A stretch of DNA of 64,000 bases. Source: Myxococcales bacterium. GTDB lineage: Bacteria; Myxococcota_A; SURF-8. The notes beneath the pieces are model-generated. The model saw only the letters and a list, made by a program, of their open reading frames with translations, did no database searches and was not told the DNA's origin. The stretch spans positions 62,001 through 126,000 of the forward strand of contig QZKR01000031.1 in NCBI GenBank assembly GCA_003598065.1, written 5' to 3'. The position numbers and the translations under genes are program-made. This document shows positions 53,824 to 62,274 of this stretch, piece by piece (within the stretch, counting starts at the first letter, position 1; every line of letters begins with the position of its first letter).

Positions 53824-54648
53824 ATGCGCCGCAGCGTCAAAACCGTTTTTTGCATCGCGTTTTTCTCCCTTGCCGCCACGGCTTTGGCTGACGAAGCCGC
53901 GCCGCCGGCCAATCCACCCGCGAGTCCTCCGGCGACCGACACTCCGGCTCCTCCTCCCGCCAATCCTCCGGCGACCGAAACGCCGGCTGCTCCTCCCGTT
54001 GCACCGGAAGAGGCAGGTTCGCCCCCTCGCCCGTCTGTTCTGGAGCGTACACCACAGTCGGGAACGCTCGTCCGGCATTATCTCCCCGAGCCCAAAATCG
54101 TGCTGCGCATCAATCCGGAACTGCTCCTGGGCGGCATGCTTTCCAACTACCGCGACCTTGGCTACTTCATGCACGTTAGCTTCGGCGGCGGCGTCGGCTT
54201 CACCTACCTGGAAGACTGGCATTTCCGGCTCAACCTCTGGGCGCTCACCGAGGAGCACAAGTATAAAGGCACGAACAGCGGCCGGACCACGAAGCACCGC
54301 CTTTGGTTCGTTCAGCCGGCGGCCTATGCGATGTACCGCGCGGCGCACTTCCCCAAGTATCACTATTTCGTGCCGATGGATCTCTTTCTCGGCGTGAAGG
54401 TGGGCATGAATGCGTTCGTCACCGACTCGCCCTTTGGCAAGCGCGACAACGAAATGGCTTTTCTTTACGGCATCGCGGTCATGCCGCGTTTCCACGTCTG
54501 GGACGGCTTCGGCATCGGCCCGACGCTGGAGGTCTCGACGCTCGACTACCTCGCCAACTTTTTCTTCCACTACGGGCTGTCGTTCTACTGGGATTTCGAG
54601 GTGATGGGGAAAGGAAACGGGAGTCAGACGCCGGCAAGCTCACCTTAG
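53824..54648 (+). CDS. Outer-membrane barrel protein with Pro-rich N-terminal linker
   Basis: The product has 274 residues. GAGGGGAAACC precedes the ATG. The signal peptide ends near ALA-DE (about residue 22). Residues 25-70 are a Pro/Ala/Thr-rich linker with repeated PPANPPA and PATETPA units that could span peptidoglycan. The rest is a predicted beta-barrel (LLLGGMLSNYRDLGYFMHVSFGGGVGFTYLE, FHYGLSFYWDFEVMG) with a short hydrophilic tail. The 3' end overlaps the convergent VWA gene by nine bases. No homologue family recognised with confidence. Confidence 0.72.
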   Translation: MRRSVKTVFCIAFFSLAATALADEAAPPANPPASPPATDTPAPPPANPPATETPAAPPVAPEEAGSPPRPSVLERTPQSGTLVRHYLPEPKIVLRINPELLLGGMLSNYRDLGYFMHVSFGGGVGFTYLEDWHFRLNLWALTEEHKYKGTNSGRTTKHRLWFVQPAAYAMYRAAHFPKYHYFVPMDLFLGVKVGMNAFVTDSPFGKRDNEMAFLYGIAVMPRFHVWDGFGIGPTLEVSTLDYLANFFFHYGLSFYWDFEVMGKGNGSQTPASSP

Positions 54649-55803
54649 CGTCCCCACGGCCTCCTCCAGCCCGTCCACCGTCAGCGGGAACATCGGAAAC
54701 ACCTTGCCCACCATGGCGATCGTGTACGACCACCAGTTCGCCTTGGGGATGGGGTTGAGCCAGACCGTTTTACGGAAATGCTCGCGCACGCGCTTGAGCC
54801 AGACCAACCCCGGCGTTTCGTTGCGGTGATAGTAGTAGATCGCGCCGTTGACGGAGGTGAGTTCGGAGGGGGCCATCGCCGCGTCGCCGACGAGGATCAC
54901 CCGCCACGAGGCGTCCAGATCCGAAAACAGTTTGCCCGTCGCCACGCGCTGATCGAGGTAAATGTCCTCGAACACTTCCTCGTAAAGACAGTTGTGAAAA
55001 TAGTAGTGCTTGAAGCCCTTGAAGTGGTTCATCTGGCTGGCGGCGGAAAACAGCCGGTTGACCAGCCGCGCGTAAGGGTCCATCGAGCCGCCGGCGTCCA
55101 TCAGCAAGAGGAGCTTCATGCGGTTTTTGCGCTCCGGGCGGAAGATCAGCTCCAGTTCGCCGGCGTTCTTGCAGGTTTCGTCGATCGTCTCGCCCACGTC
55201 CAGTTCGTCGGCGACGCCGACGCGCTCCAGGACGCGCAGCTTCTTCAAGGCCACTTTCATCTGCCGGATGTCGAGGGTCACGTCCTGACGGTAGTTCTTG
55301 AAACGCCGCAGAGACGCCACCTGCACGGCGGAGTGCATGCCCCCTTCCCCGCCGACGCGGATGCCGGCGGGATTGACGCCCGAATGGCCGAAGGGCGAGC
55401 GGCCGCCCGTGCCGATCCAGCGGTCGCCGCCGTCATGGCGGGAATCCTGCTCGCGCAGGCGGTTTTCAAATTCCTCGCGCAGCCGGTCGAAATCCATCGC
55501 TTCGAGGAGCTTCAGTTCCTCCTCGCTCAAGTGCGGCATAGGGAGCGGGTCGTTCAGCCAGTCCTCGACGTCTTTCTTCAGCGTTTCGGAAAGCTCGGCG
55601 TCCTTGAAAATATGGAGGAAGACCTGATCGAAGATGTCGTAGTAGGCCACGTCCTTGACCAGCAGCGAACGGGCCAGGGCATAGAATGTCTTCGCGTCCG
55701 ACCAGGCCAGCCCCTTGGCCAGCGCCTCCATGAAGACGAGCCACTCCGTCAGCGTGACGGGCACGCCCTGTTTACGCAGCGTGAAGAAAAAGGACGCGAG
55801 CAA
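54640..55803 (-). CDS. CoxE-like VWA-domain protein
   Basis: About 387 residues with a TTG start at 55803 following AGGAGGCTCG. The family N-terminus LLASFFFTLRKQGVPVTLTEWL begins right there, while the upstream in-frame ATG (55860) lies inside a palindromic element. The C-terminal von Willebrand A domain opens with LLLLMDAGGSMDPY, in which the first MIDAS serine is Gly (DxGGS), common in this CoxE-like group. The partner MoxR ATPase gene lies directly upstream. MoxR-VWA pairs act as metal-dependent chaperones that insert cofactors or remodel complexes; the client here is unknown. Confidence 0.87.
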   Translation of the reverse strand: MLASFFFTLRKQGVPVTLTEWLVFMEALAKGLAWSDAKTFYALARSLLVKDVAYYDIFDQVFLHIFKDAELSETLKKDVEDWLNDPLPMPHLSEEELKLLEAMDFDRLREEFENRLREQDSRHDGGDRWIGTGGRSPFGHSGVNPAGIRVGGEGGMHSAVQVASLRRFKNYRQDVTLDIRQMKVALKKLRVLERVGVADELDVGETIDETCKNAGELELIFRPERKNRMKLLLLMDAGGSMDPYARLVNRLFSAASQMNHFKGFKHYYFHNCLYEEVFEDIYLDQRVATGKLFSDLDASWRVILVGDAAMAPSELTSVNGAIYYYHRNETPGLVWLKRVREHFRKTVWLNPIPKANWWSYTIAMVGKVFPMFPLTVDGLEEAVGTLR

Positions 55804-56051
55804 CGAGCCTCCTGATTTAGTAGCTTCCTCGCGATGGAGCAGAGTTGTACTGTGCTCCACACGTTTATGGGATAGTCAGATGTGTGCCATGGCTTGCCTG
55901 CAAGCCATGTGCCTTTGCCTTTTCATGCTTTGCAAGCAAAGCATGGCACACCTACCGCGCGGCATCGCCGCGACTCCCCTTAAATGTTCGGAGCACGGTG
56001 CAACCGTGCTCCATCTCAGGACAACGGGCCTCCTGACCTAGAAACTTCTTC
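55801..56051. repeat. Palindrome-rich element flanked by imperfect direct repeats
   Basis: Four hairpins lie between moxR and the VWA gene: GGAGCA-type (55836-55858, one mismatch), CATGGCTTG-CCTG-CAAGCCATG (55888-55909), CATGCTTTG-CAAG-CAAAGCATG (55924-55945) and GGAGCACGGT-GCA-ACCGTGCTCC (55990-56012). An outer stem GTGTGCCATG/CATGGCACAC (55882-55891, 55942-55951) encloses the middle two. Direct repeats flank it (about 55801-55830 and 56022-56051, 24 of 30 bases identical); each contains CCTCCTGA-NN-TAG, that is the moxR stop plus ribosome site and TTG on the minus strand. No protein is encoded. Resembles a REP/BIME- or MITE-like mobile palindromic unit. Confidence 0.75.
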
Positions 56052-56880
56052 CGGCGGCGCGCTTGCGCGAGGCGTCGTACGTCGCCATGTCCTGCTCGCT
56101 CTTCAACAGCACGCCCAGGAAAGGAACTTCGTTGCGCAGTTCCTTCTCCGTAATGCCCGCCTTGAGCAGCACGCCGATCCAGTCGATCAGCTCCGAGGTG
56201 GACGGCTTCTTGCGGAATTCCTCGATCTGCCGGAGCGTATAAAATTTGGCGATGCACTGATCCAGCAGCGCGCGCTTAAGGTCGGGAAAGTGAACGTGGA
56301 CAATCTCCTCCATCAGGTCCGCCGTCGGAAAGGCGATGAAGTGGAACACGCAACGGCGCAGGAAGGGGTCGGGCAGTTCCTTTTCCGAGTTGGAGGTGAT
56401 GATGATGACCGGCCGATGCTTGGCCACGATCCGTTCGCCCGTCTCGACGATGTCGAAGGCCATTTCGTCCAGTTCGGACAACAGGTCGTTGGGGAATTCG
56501 AGATCGGCCTTGTCGATCTCGTCGATGAGCACCACGGCGCGCTCCTGGCTGGCGAAGGCCTGCCCCAGGGGACCGAGGCGGATGTACTGCCGGATGTCGG
56601 AGACGTCCTTGTCGCCGAAACGGCTGTCGTTGAGCCGCTGCACGGTGTCGTAGACGTACAGGCCGTCGATCGCCTTGGCGGTCGATTTCACCATCCACTT
56701 GTAGAACGGCATCTCGAGTCCCTGGGCGATGTTTGTCGCCAAGAGCGTCTTGCCCGTGCCCGGTTCGCCTTTGATCAGCAGCGGGCGAGCGAGAGCGATG
56801 GCCACGTTCACGGCGTCGCGCAGTTCCGCCGAGGCGATGTAGGTCGTGGTGCCGCGAAAGCGATCGAAATTTTCCGTCAT
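56038..56880 (-). CDS. MoxR-family AAA ATPase
   Basis: A 280-residue AAA+ protein. GGAGG lies five bases before ATG 56880. Walker A is KGEPGTGKTLLA (near residue 41-48), Walker B VVLIDEIDKADLEFPNDLL, sensor 1 TSNSEKELPDPFLRRC with the arginine finger. The DEMAF and AFIAFPTAD segments fit MoxR/RavA proteins that pair with VWA proteins. The C-terminal lid is shorter than usual. It is upstream of the VWA gene, separated by a palindromic element that interrupts what must once have been adjacent genes. Likely function is ATP-driven maturation of a membrane or metal enzyme. Confidence 0.92.
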   Translation of the reverse strand: MTENFDRFRGTTTYIASAELRDAVNVAIALARPLLIKGEPGTGKTLLATNIAQGLEMPFYKWMVKSTAKAIDGLYVYDTVQRLNDSRFGDKDVSDIRQYIRLGPLGQAFASQERAVVLIDEIDKADLEFPNDLLSELDEMAFDIVETGERIVAKHRPVIIITSNSEKELPDPFLRRCVFHFIAFPTADLMEEIVHVHFPDLKRALLDQCIAKFYTLRQIEEFRKKPSTSELIDWIGVLLKAGITEKELRNEVPFLGVLLKSEQDMATYDASRKRAAGRSF

Positions 56881-56990
56881 TACAACCTCCAACCACGGAG
56901 AACCTTAACCAGAGCCCCTCTAAAAGAAACCGCCGGCCCCGCGCGTATTCCGTCTAACGGCGCAGGACCGGCGCAAATTCCGGGGGCGCT

Positions 56991-57008
56991 GCGACGCTCC
57001 GGCGTCGC
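56991..57008 (-). terminator. Possible weak terminator after the transketolase operon
   Basis: A perfect stem GCGACGC-TCCG-GCGTCGC begins eight bases past the stop of the last operon gene. The pairing extends further with one gap. There is no T-run, so termination may need Rho or be inefficient. The 135-base gap shows nothing else. Confidence 0.35.
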
Positions 57009-57015
57009 GCGGCGC

Positions 57016-57792
57016 TCAATACGACGTGGTGATCTCCTCGATGCGCTGCATCTGCAGGCCGATTTCCTTGGAATACTCCATCGCGCCCTCGGTGCGCACC
57101 CAACCCAGCCTCACCGCATCAACCAACGGGGCCTGGCTGGTGAGCACCTTCATCGCCCCGTCGATGTCGGGGAAAAGCATGTGCACGAAAGGCCGCCGCC
57201 GTTCGTAGGTTCCGCGCCCGGCCTTCGTCCGGCCGCCCTTCATCCGCAGGTAGGCGGCCGGGCCGCCGTTCTCCACCGTCCACTGGAAAATGCGGTCGGG
57301 GCTCGTCTTGGTGACCTTGGTCATCTGCGGATCGCCCGCCTTGTTGAGCTGCGACAGGGCGTTGGTGATCATGTAGAGCACGAGCTTGACCTTAAGCGTC
57401 TTCTTCGCCGTATCCTTCGGAAGCGCGCTGGGCAGCAGCAGCTTGAGCGTCAGCAGCAGCGGCAGGATGCGGAACAGCAGATGCAGATGCCGCAAGCCCT
57501 TCGGGCGCGGCAGGACGGTCTTTCCGGCGAAAAAGCCGTTCATCTTCGCGAGCGTGGGGAACGACAAGGTCAGGTCGGGCTTCTCGTGAAAGCCTTTCTT
57601 CACGTCCAGCGCGCCGTCATCGAAAATCATGTGGGCGGCGATGTCGGAACCCTTGGCGCAGAACTGCACCACGCCTTTCTTCGGGAAAAGCTTCCTGAAA
57701 AGAGGCTTGTCCTCGGCCACCACTTTCGTCAGCGGCAGGGCGGAGTATAGAAAAATCCGCGCCGCGATCTGGTCGTTGTCGATTTCGGCCAT
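57016..57792 (-). CDS. Uncharacterised SCP2-like protein in the transketolase operon
   Basis: A 258-residue protein that I cannot name. The ATG is three bases after the transketolase C-half stop, so it is probably translationally coupled. No signal peptide or clear enzyme motif. Residues about 35-105 (VVQFCAKGSDIAAHMIFDDGALDVKKGFHEKPDLTLSFPTLAKMNGFFAGK) have the spacing of a sterol-carrier (SCP2-like) lipid-binding fold, in which a strand pair is followed by a DLTLSFxD-type motif. A hydrophobic segment (about 100-125, HLLFRILPLLLTLKLLLP) may embed in a membrane. The C-terminal half is unassigned. Relation to the pentose-phosphate enzyme is unclear. Confidence 0.65.
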   Translation of the reverse strand: MAEIDNDQIAARIFLYSALPLTKVVAEDKPLFRKLFPKKGVVQFCAKGSDIAAHMIFDDGALDVKKGFHEKPDLTLSFPTLAKMNGFFAGKTVLPRPKGLRHLHLLFRILPLLLTLKLLLPSALPKDTAKKTLKVKLVLYMITNALSQLNKAGDPQMTKVTKTSPDRIFQWTVENGGPAAYLRMKGGRTKAGRGTYERRRPFVHMLFPDIDGAMKVLTSQAPLVDAVRLGWVRTEGAMEYSKEIGLQMQRIEEITTSY

Positions 57793-57795
57793 GGC

Positions 57796-58806
57796 TTATG
57801 TCTCATCTTCCCAATCGTCGTCCTGCTCCACTTCGACGCGCAACAGTTCCTGAATCGCCTCCAGAATGCCGTCGGCGTCCATCTTGTAGACGTGCAGCAA
57901 ATCGTCGGGATAGCCGACGATGGAGAACTCGTCCTGCAAACCCAGGCGGCGCATAGCGCAGGCCTTGCCGTGCTTGGTGATAACCTCGGAGACGGCGCTT
58001 CCCAAGCCGCCGATGACGTTGTGGTCCTCGACGGTGACGATGCGCCGCGTGTCCATCACGGCCTTGAGGATCGCCTCTTCGTCGATCGGCTTGATCGTGT
58101 GCATGTCGAGAACGCGCACCGAAACGCCGTTCTTCTTGGCGATCTCGGCCGCTTCCAGCGCGCCCACCGTCGGGCGGCCGGCAGCGATGACCGTGACGTC
58201 CGTGCCCTCGTGAATCTGGATCGCCTTGCCGATTTCGAAATCGAAGTCCAGCGACTTGTGCAAAGGCGGCTCAAAACTGCGGCCGATGCGGATATAAACC
58301 GGCCCCACATGTTCGATCGAAGCGATGGCGGCCTTGGCCGTCTCGTAGGCGTCTGCCGGAGCAATAACGGTCATGCCTGGAAAAAGGCGCATCACGCCCA
58401 GGTCTTCCGTGCAATGGTGCGTCGTGCCGGCCTGGCCGAAGGACGTGCCGGAGTGCGTGGCGATGATCTTGACGTTGCGCTTCTGGTAGCAGATGTCGGT
58501 GCGCACGTGCTCCGCGCCGCGCAGGGCGGTGAAAACGGCGAACGTCGAGCAGACCGGGATCAATCCCGTCGCCGCCAGTCCGGAGGCGATGCCGAACATG
58601 TTGGTTTCGGCGATGCCGACGTTGTAGAAGCGGTCTGGATGGGTCTTCTGGAATCTGCCGATCTTTGTCGAACCGGCCAGATCGGCGGTCAGGGCGACGA
58701 TCTTCTTGTTTTCCTCGCCCAGCCTCGTCAGCACTTCCCCGTAGAGTTCCGCCTGCGTCATGTGATCGGCGTCGTCGATCGTCCAGGTCAAACCTTTTGT
58801 CGTCAT
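57796..58806 (-). CDS. Transketolase, C-terminal half
   Basis: A 336-residue protein matching the central and C-terminal domains of transketolase (Transket_pyr plus Transketolase_C). GAGGAGACC precedes the ATG at 58806. GIAETNMFGIASGLAATGLIPVCSTFAVF contains the catalytic Glu for the pyrimidine ring of thiamine diphosphate, and HSGTSFGQAGTTHHCTEDLGVMRLFPGMTV is also diagnostic. It needs the N-terminal half encoded directly upstream (gap 13 bases). It transfers two-carbon ketol units in the pentose-phosphate pathway. Two-gene transketolases are typical of archaea, Thermotogae and many anaerobes and sugar-acid pathways. Confidence 0.94.
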   Translation of the reverse strand: MTTKGLTWTIDDADHMTQAELYGEVLTRLGEENKKIVALTADLAGSTKIGRFQKTHPDRFYNVGIAETNMFGIASGLAATGLIPVCSTFAVFTALRGAEHVRTDICYQKRNVKIIATHSGTSFGQAGTTHHCTEDLGVMRLFPGMTVIAPADAYETAKAAIASIEHVGPVYIRIGRSFEPPLHKSLDFDFEIGKAIQIHEGTDVTVIAAGRPTVGALEAAEIAKKNGVSVRVLDMHTIKPIDEEAILKAVMDTRRIVTVEDHNVIGGLGSAVSEVITKHGKACAMRRLGLQDEFSIVGYPDDLLHVYKMDADGILEAIQELLRVEVEQDDDWEDET

Positions 58807-58819
58807 GGCGGTCTCCTCT

Positions 58820-59662
58820 TTAGACGAGCGGGTATTTTTTACGGATGGCCTCGATCGCCTTCTTGGACATCTCGGAATCCAGGCCGGCATAGTGCCATTT
58901 GGCCTGGTCCTCCATGAAGTCCACGCCCTTGCCTTTGATGGTGTTGGCGATGATGACCGTCGGTTTCGTCTTTTCGGCCTCGACGGCGTCGAACGCGTCG
59001 TCGATCTGGTCGAGGTCGTGGCCATCGATCTCGATCACCCGCCAGCCGAACGCCTCCCATTTCTTCGCGAACGGCTCCAGGCCCATGACCGACTCGGTGG
59101 GGCCGTCGATCATGAATTTGTTGCGATCGACGATCGTCGTCATGTTGTAGATCTTGTAATGCGACGCCGACATCGCCGCTTCCCAGATCGTCCCTTCGTT
59201 GCATTCGCCATCGCCGAGCAAGCAGTAGGTGCGCCACTGGAAACCCTGCAGGCACGCGCCGAGCGCCATGCCGATGGCGATGGACAGACCATGCCCCAGC
59301 GAGCCCGTCGAGGCGTCTACGCCCGGCACCTTGAGGTAATCGAGGTGCATGCCGAACGGCGAGCCGGTTTTGTTGAAGTCGGCGAGATCCTTTTCGGGGA
59401 AGAAGCCCAGGTCGCCCAGAATTACGGCATGACCCACGCCGCCGTGTCCCTTGGAAAGGATGAAGCGGTCGCGATCTTCCCATTTGTAATCTTTGGGGTT
59501 GATGCGCAGGCGGTTGTAATAGAGTGAGACCAGAAGGTCGGTCTGGCTCATCGCGCCGCCGATGTGGCTGCCGCCGCATTTCTCGGTCACCCAGACGATT
59601 TTTTCCCGGATTTCTCTCGCTTTGTTGTAGAGCAGGCGCTTTTTATCGGCTGGCAGCGGCAT
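58820..59662 (-). CDS. Transketolase, N-terminal half
   Basis: A 280-residue thiamine-diphosphate-binding domain. AAGGAGGAG precedes the ATG. GGSHIGGAMSQTDLLVSLY (the conserved His near residue 33), SKGHGGVGHAV, GSLGHGLSIAIGMALG and GDGECNEGTIWEAAMSASHY with the Mg/ThDP motif are exact. Together with the following gene it forms a heterodimeric transketolase. The operon starts at a near-consensus promoter. Gene products could alternatively be part of a DXP-synthase-like or sugar-specific ketolase, but the C-half favours transketolase. Confidence 0.95.
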   Translation of the reverse strand: MPLPADKKRLLYNKAREIREKIVWVTEKCGGSHIGGAMSQTDLLVSLYYNRLRINPKDYKWEDRDRFILSKGHGGVGHAVILGDLGFFPEKDLADFNKTGSPFGMHLDYLKVPGVDASTGSLGHGLSIAIGMALGACLQGFQWRTYCLLGDGECNEGTIWEAAMSASHYKIYNMTTIVDRNKFMIDGPTESVMGLEPFAKKWEAFGWRVIEIDGHDLDQIDDAFDAVEAEKTKPTVIIANTIKGKGVDFMEDQAKWHYAGLDSEMSKKAIEAIRKKYPLV

Positions 59663-59797
59663 GACTCCTCCTTGAGCGATCAGGGTTGCGTTCGATCGCC
59701 ACCGTGCGGTATGGGGACGGTGCGCATGGTCGCCATGGGACGTAGTTGCATTCTATCCAATGAATCTGGCACGTTCGGCTGAAAACGACCGGAAGTC

Positions 59798-59825
59798 AGT
59801 GTACACTCCTAGCGCGGCGTGTCAA
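59798..59825 (-). promoter_or_regulatory. Promoter of the transketolase operon
   Basis: On the minus strand TTGACA (59825-59820, perfect) and TACACT (59803-59798) are 16 bases apart. The leader is about 130 bases, AT/GC mixed, with no obvious hairpin. The 246-base gap holds no gene. Confidence 0.6.
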
Positions 59826-59908
59826 AGGAAAAACGGCGGATACTCAAGGGGTAATTTCGCCTTTGCGAGCGCTTTGAAACGCCCCGAGCACGTCTGAAGC
59901 AATTCCCT

Positions 59909-60451
59909 CTACTCGCCGGATTTCAGCTTCGTCCCGCCCAGATAATCGAAGTCGGCGAACTGGCTGTGGCAATCGATGCACGAACCGATCTTGCCCCGAT
60001 CGCTTTCGTCGCCGGTCGGGTCGCCTTTCTCATCAAGCTGCTCGTAGTACCAGTTGTTGTTTTCGGGATCGTAGGCGTCGTCCTTTTTGATCATCAACAC
60101 CATTGCTTCGACTTCGCCCGAGCCGGAGAAGTCCTCTTCCTTGATCGCCGTCGTTCCCTCAGGGACAATAAAACACATATTATCGATAAGTTCCTCGATG
60201 TTCTTCGAGTACCAGATACGGACGTCGCCATGCGGACCGCTGGCGCTTACAAATTCCGAAGTTCGGGTGAAAAACAGTTCGGACGAGGCATAGCCGGCGA
60301 CGAACTCGCCCGGTCCCGGCTCCTCCCCGATCACAAACTGATCGGGCTGGCACAGCGGCTCCACTCTGTCCTCTTCGCTCGAACAGCCAACCAAAACCGC
60401 CAAGATACCGAAAATCGCGAGAGACAAGACGGTCCATGCATTGCGGGCCAT
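59909..60451 (-). CDS. CxxCH lipoprotein, cytochrome P460-like
   Basis: The product has 180 residues. AAGGAG precedes ATG 60451; earlier in-frame ATGs lack a site. The lipobox LVGC gives Cys23. The C-terminal CIDCH motif (158-162) should bind one c-type haem. The segment DVRIWYSKNIEELI and the AMVLMIKKDDAYDPENNNWYYEQLDEKGDP region, rich in Tyr/Trp strands, resembles cytochrome P460 and related mono-haem proteins that use CxxCH at the end. A P460 cross-linking lysine cannot be confirmed. Possible role in periplasmic redox detoxification. Alone, between the tkt and pyrG operons. Confidence 0.78.
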   Translation of the reverse strand: MARNAWTVLSLAIFGILAVLVGCSSEEDRVEPLCQPDQFVIGEEPGPGEFVAGYASSELFFTRTSEFVSASGPHGDVRIWYSKNIEELIDNMCFIVPEGTTAIKEEDFSGSGEVEAMVLMIKKDDAYDPENNNWYYEQLDEKGDPTGDESDRGKIGSCIDCHSQFADFDYLGGTKLKSGE

Positions 60452-60601
60452 GATCAAACTCCTTCGGTTAAAGGTTTGAATGGTTTCGTTTCCAGAATGG
60501 TTACATTCTGCCAGCACGTCGCTGGATTGTCGAAGGGAAAATTCAGATTGGGAGAACTTCTCGCCGCAACTCATTTTGTAGGCTTGTCGGCTATGGGTCG
60601 C

Positions 60602-60618
60602 GCCGACCTGCGGTCGGC
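60602..60618 (-). terminator. Hairpin downstream of pyrG
   Basis: On the minus strand GCCGACC-GCA-GGTCGGC forms a perfect seven-base-pair stem 13 bases past the pyrG stop codon. No T-run follows, so intrinsic termination is doubtful. Confidence 0.35.
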
Positions 60619-60630
60619 TTGGCATCGCCG

Positions 60631-62274
60631 CTACATCTTTTGCGAGGAACGCTTCTTCTCTAGAGCGGCTTTCACAAGGTTGTAGAAAAGCTCGTCCGGC
60701 TTGTCGAGGCAGCTGGTCAGTTCGGGATGGAACTGGCAGCCCATGAAGAACGGATGGTCGGGAAGCTCCATAAGCTGCATGATCTCGCCCGAAGGATCAT
60801 GGCCGCAGAAAACCATTCCCTTCTCCTTGAGGCGAGACACGTACTCGGGGTTGATCTCGTAGCGGTGCCGGAAACGGCGGCGGATCTTGGGGGCGCGGAA
60901 AATCTGCTCGGCCTTGGTGCGCGGCACGATGACCACGTCGTGCCCGCCCAGACGCATCGTGCCGCCTTTGTAGACGATCTTCTGCTGCTCCGGAAGGATG
61001 CAGACGACCGGCTCTTTTACGGTGAAGCCGTCCGCCTCGATCTCCTTGGTATTCGCCTCGGAGATGGCGCAGACATTGCGTGCGAATTCGATCACGGCAA
61101 GCTGCATGCCGTAGCAGATGCCCAAGAACGGAATCTTTTTCTCGCGGCAGACGCGAATCACCTCGATCTTGCCTTCGATGCCGCGCGTCCCGAAACCGCC
61201 GGGAACGATCACGGCGTCGATGCCGGAAAGCGCGTCATCGAGCGAGACCTTGCCGTTTTCAATTTCGGTGGTGTCCACCCAGACCAGCTGGCAGGCGGCG
61301 TCCAAATGCGCCCCCGTGTGGCTGATCGCTTCGAGAATCGAGGCGTACGAATCGTGCAGGTTCACGTATTTTCCGCAGATGGCGAGGCGGATGGGCGTTT
61401 TCCCTTCCTTGCGCATCATGCGGTCCACGAGTTCCGCCCAACGGCCCAACGAAGGAGGCGAGTAGATTTTGAGCTTCTTGTGGAGAATCTCCGTCACCCG
61501 CTCCTTTTCGTACACCAGCGGCAGGCGATAGACGGTGTCCACGTCCGCGCCGCTGATGACGGCTTCGGGTTCGATGTTGCAGAACAAGGCGATCTTCTGC
61601 TTGATCTTGTTGGTGAGCATCTCCGGGCCGCGGCCGATGATGAGATCGGGGCGGATGCCGCGCTCGTTGAGCAGCTTCACCGACTGCTGCGTGGGCTTGG
61701 ATTTCTGCTCCTCGATGCCCGAGGGCACGGGAACGTAGGTCAGATGGACGAACACGATGTTGTCGGTGCCGACGTTTTGGCGCAGTTGGCGCACGGCTTC
61801 CAGGTACAGTTCATTCTCCATGTCGCCGACGGTGCCGCCGATCTCGATGAGCACGATATCGGCCCGCTCCGCCTTGGCGATCGAGTGAATGCATTCCTTG
61901 ATCGTGTCGGTGACGTGGGGGATGAACTGTACCGTCTGGCCGAGGAAATCGCCGCGCCGCTCGCGGTCGAGGATCATCTTGAACACCTTCCCCATCGTCA
62001 GGTTCCAGGAAAACTTGCTGGTGACGCCGAGGAAGCGTTCGTAGTGGCCGAAGTCCATATCGACTTCGCCGCCGTCGTCCAGCACGAACACCTCGCCGTG
62101 CTCGATCGGGTTCATCGTGCCGGGGTCGGTGTTCAGGTAGCCGTCGCACTTGATGGGGATGACATTGAGGCGCCCGGACAAAAGATGCCCGATCGAGGCG
62201 GTGGCGATGCCCTTGCCCAGACCGGAAAGGACGCCGCCCGTTACAACGATGAATTTCGGACCCTTATACGACAT
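60631..62274 (-). CDS. pyrG: CTP synthase
   Basis: A 547-residue enzyme that makes CTP from UTP, ATP and glutamine. AAGGGACGG precedes ATG 62274; an in-frame ATG 72 bases earlier would add non-conserved residues. The synthetase domain opens with FIVVTGGVLSGLGKGIATASIGHLL and has EIGGTVGDMENELYLEA. The glutaminase domain contains GGFGTRG and GICYGMQLAVIEFARNV with the nucleophilic Cys, plus the catalytic FHPE near the C-terminus (GCQFHPELTS). Complete and normal in length. It has a strong promoter of its own. Confidence 0.98.
   Translation of the reverse strand: MSYKGPKFIVVTGGVLSGLGKGIATASIGHLLSGRLNVIPIKCDGYLNTDPGTMNPIEHGEVFVLDDGGEVDMDFGHYERFLGVTSKFSWNLTMGKVFKMILDRERRGDFLGQTVQFIPHVTDTIKECIHSIAKAERADIVLIEIGGTVGDMENELYLEAVRQLRQNVGTDNIVFVHLTYVPVPSGIEEQKSKPTQQSVKLLNERGIRPDLIIGRGPEMLTNKIKQKIALFCNIEPEAVISGADVDTVYRLPLVYEKERVTEILHKKLKIYSPPSLGRWAELVDRMMRKEGKTPIRLAICGKYVNLHDSYASILEAISHTGAHLDAACQLVWVDTTEIENGKVSLDDALSGIDAVIVPGGFGTRGIEGKIEVIRVCREKKIPFLGICYGMQLAVIEFARNVCAISEANTKEIEADGFTVKEPVVCILPEQQKIVYKGGTMRLGGHDVVIVPRTKAEQIFRAPKIRRRFRHRYEINPEYVSRLKEKGMVFCGHDPSGEIMQLMELPDHPFFMGCQFHPELTSCLDKPDELFYNLVKAALEKKRSSQKM

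Noticed and set aside
55804-55860. An N-terminal extension of the VWA protein from ATG 55860
   Set aside because: It would start inside the palindromic element and lacks a ribosome site; TTG 55803 has AGGAGG and begins at the conserved family N-terminus.
55836-56012. A CRISPR array, suggested by repeated palindromes
   Set aside because: The hairpins differ in sequence and spacing, there are no regular spacers and no cas genes.
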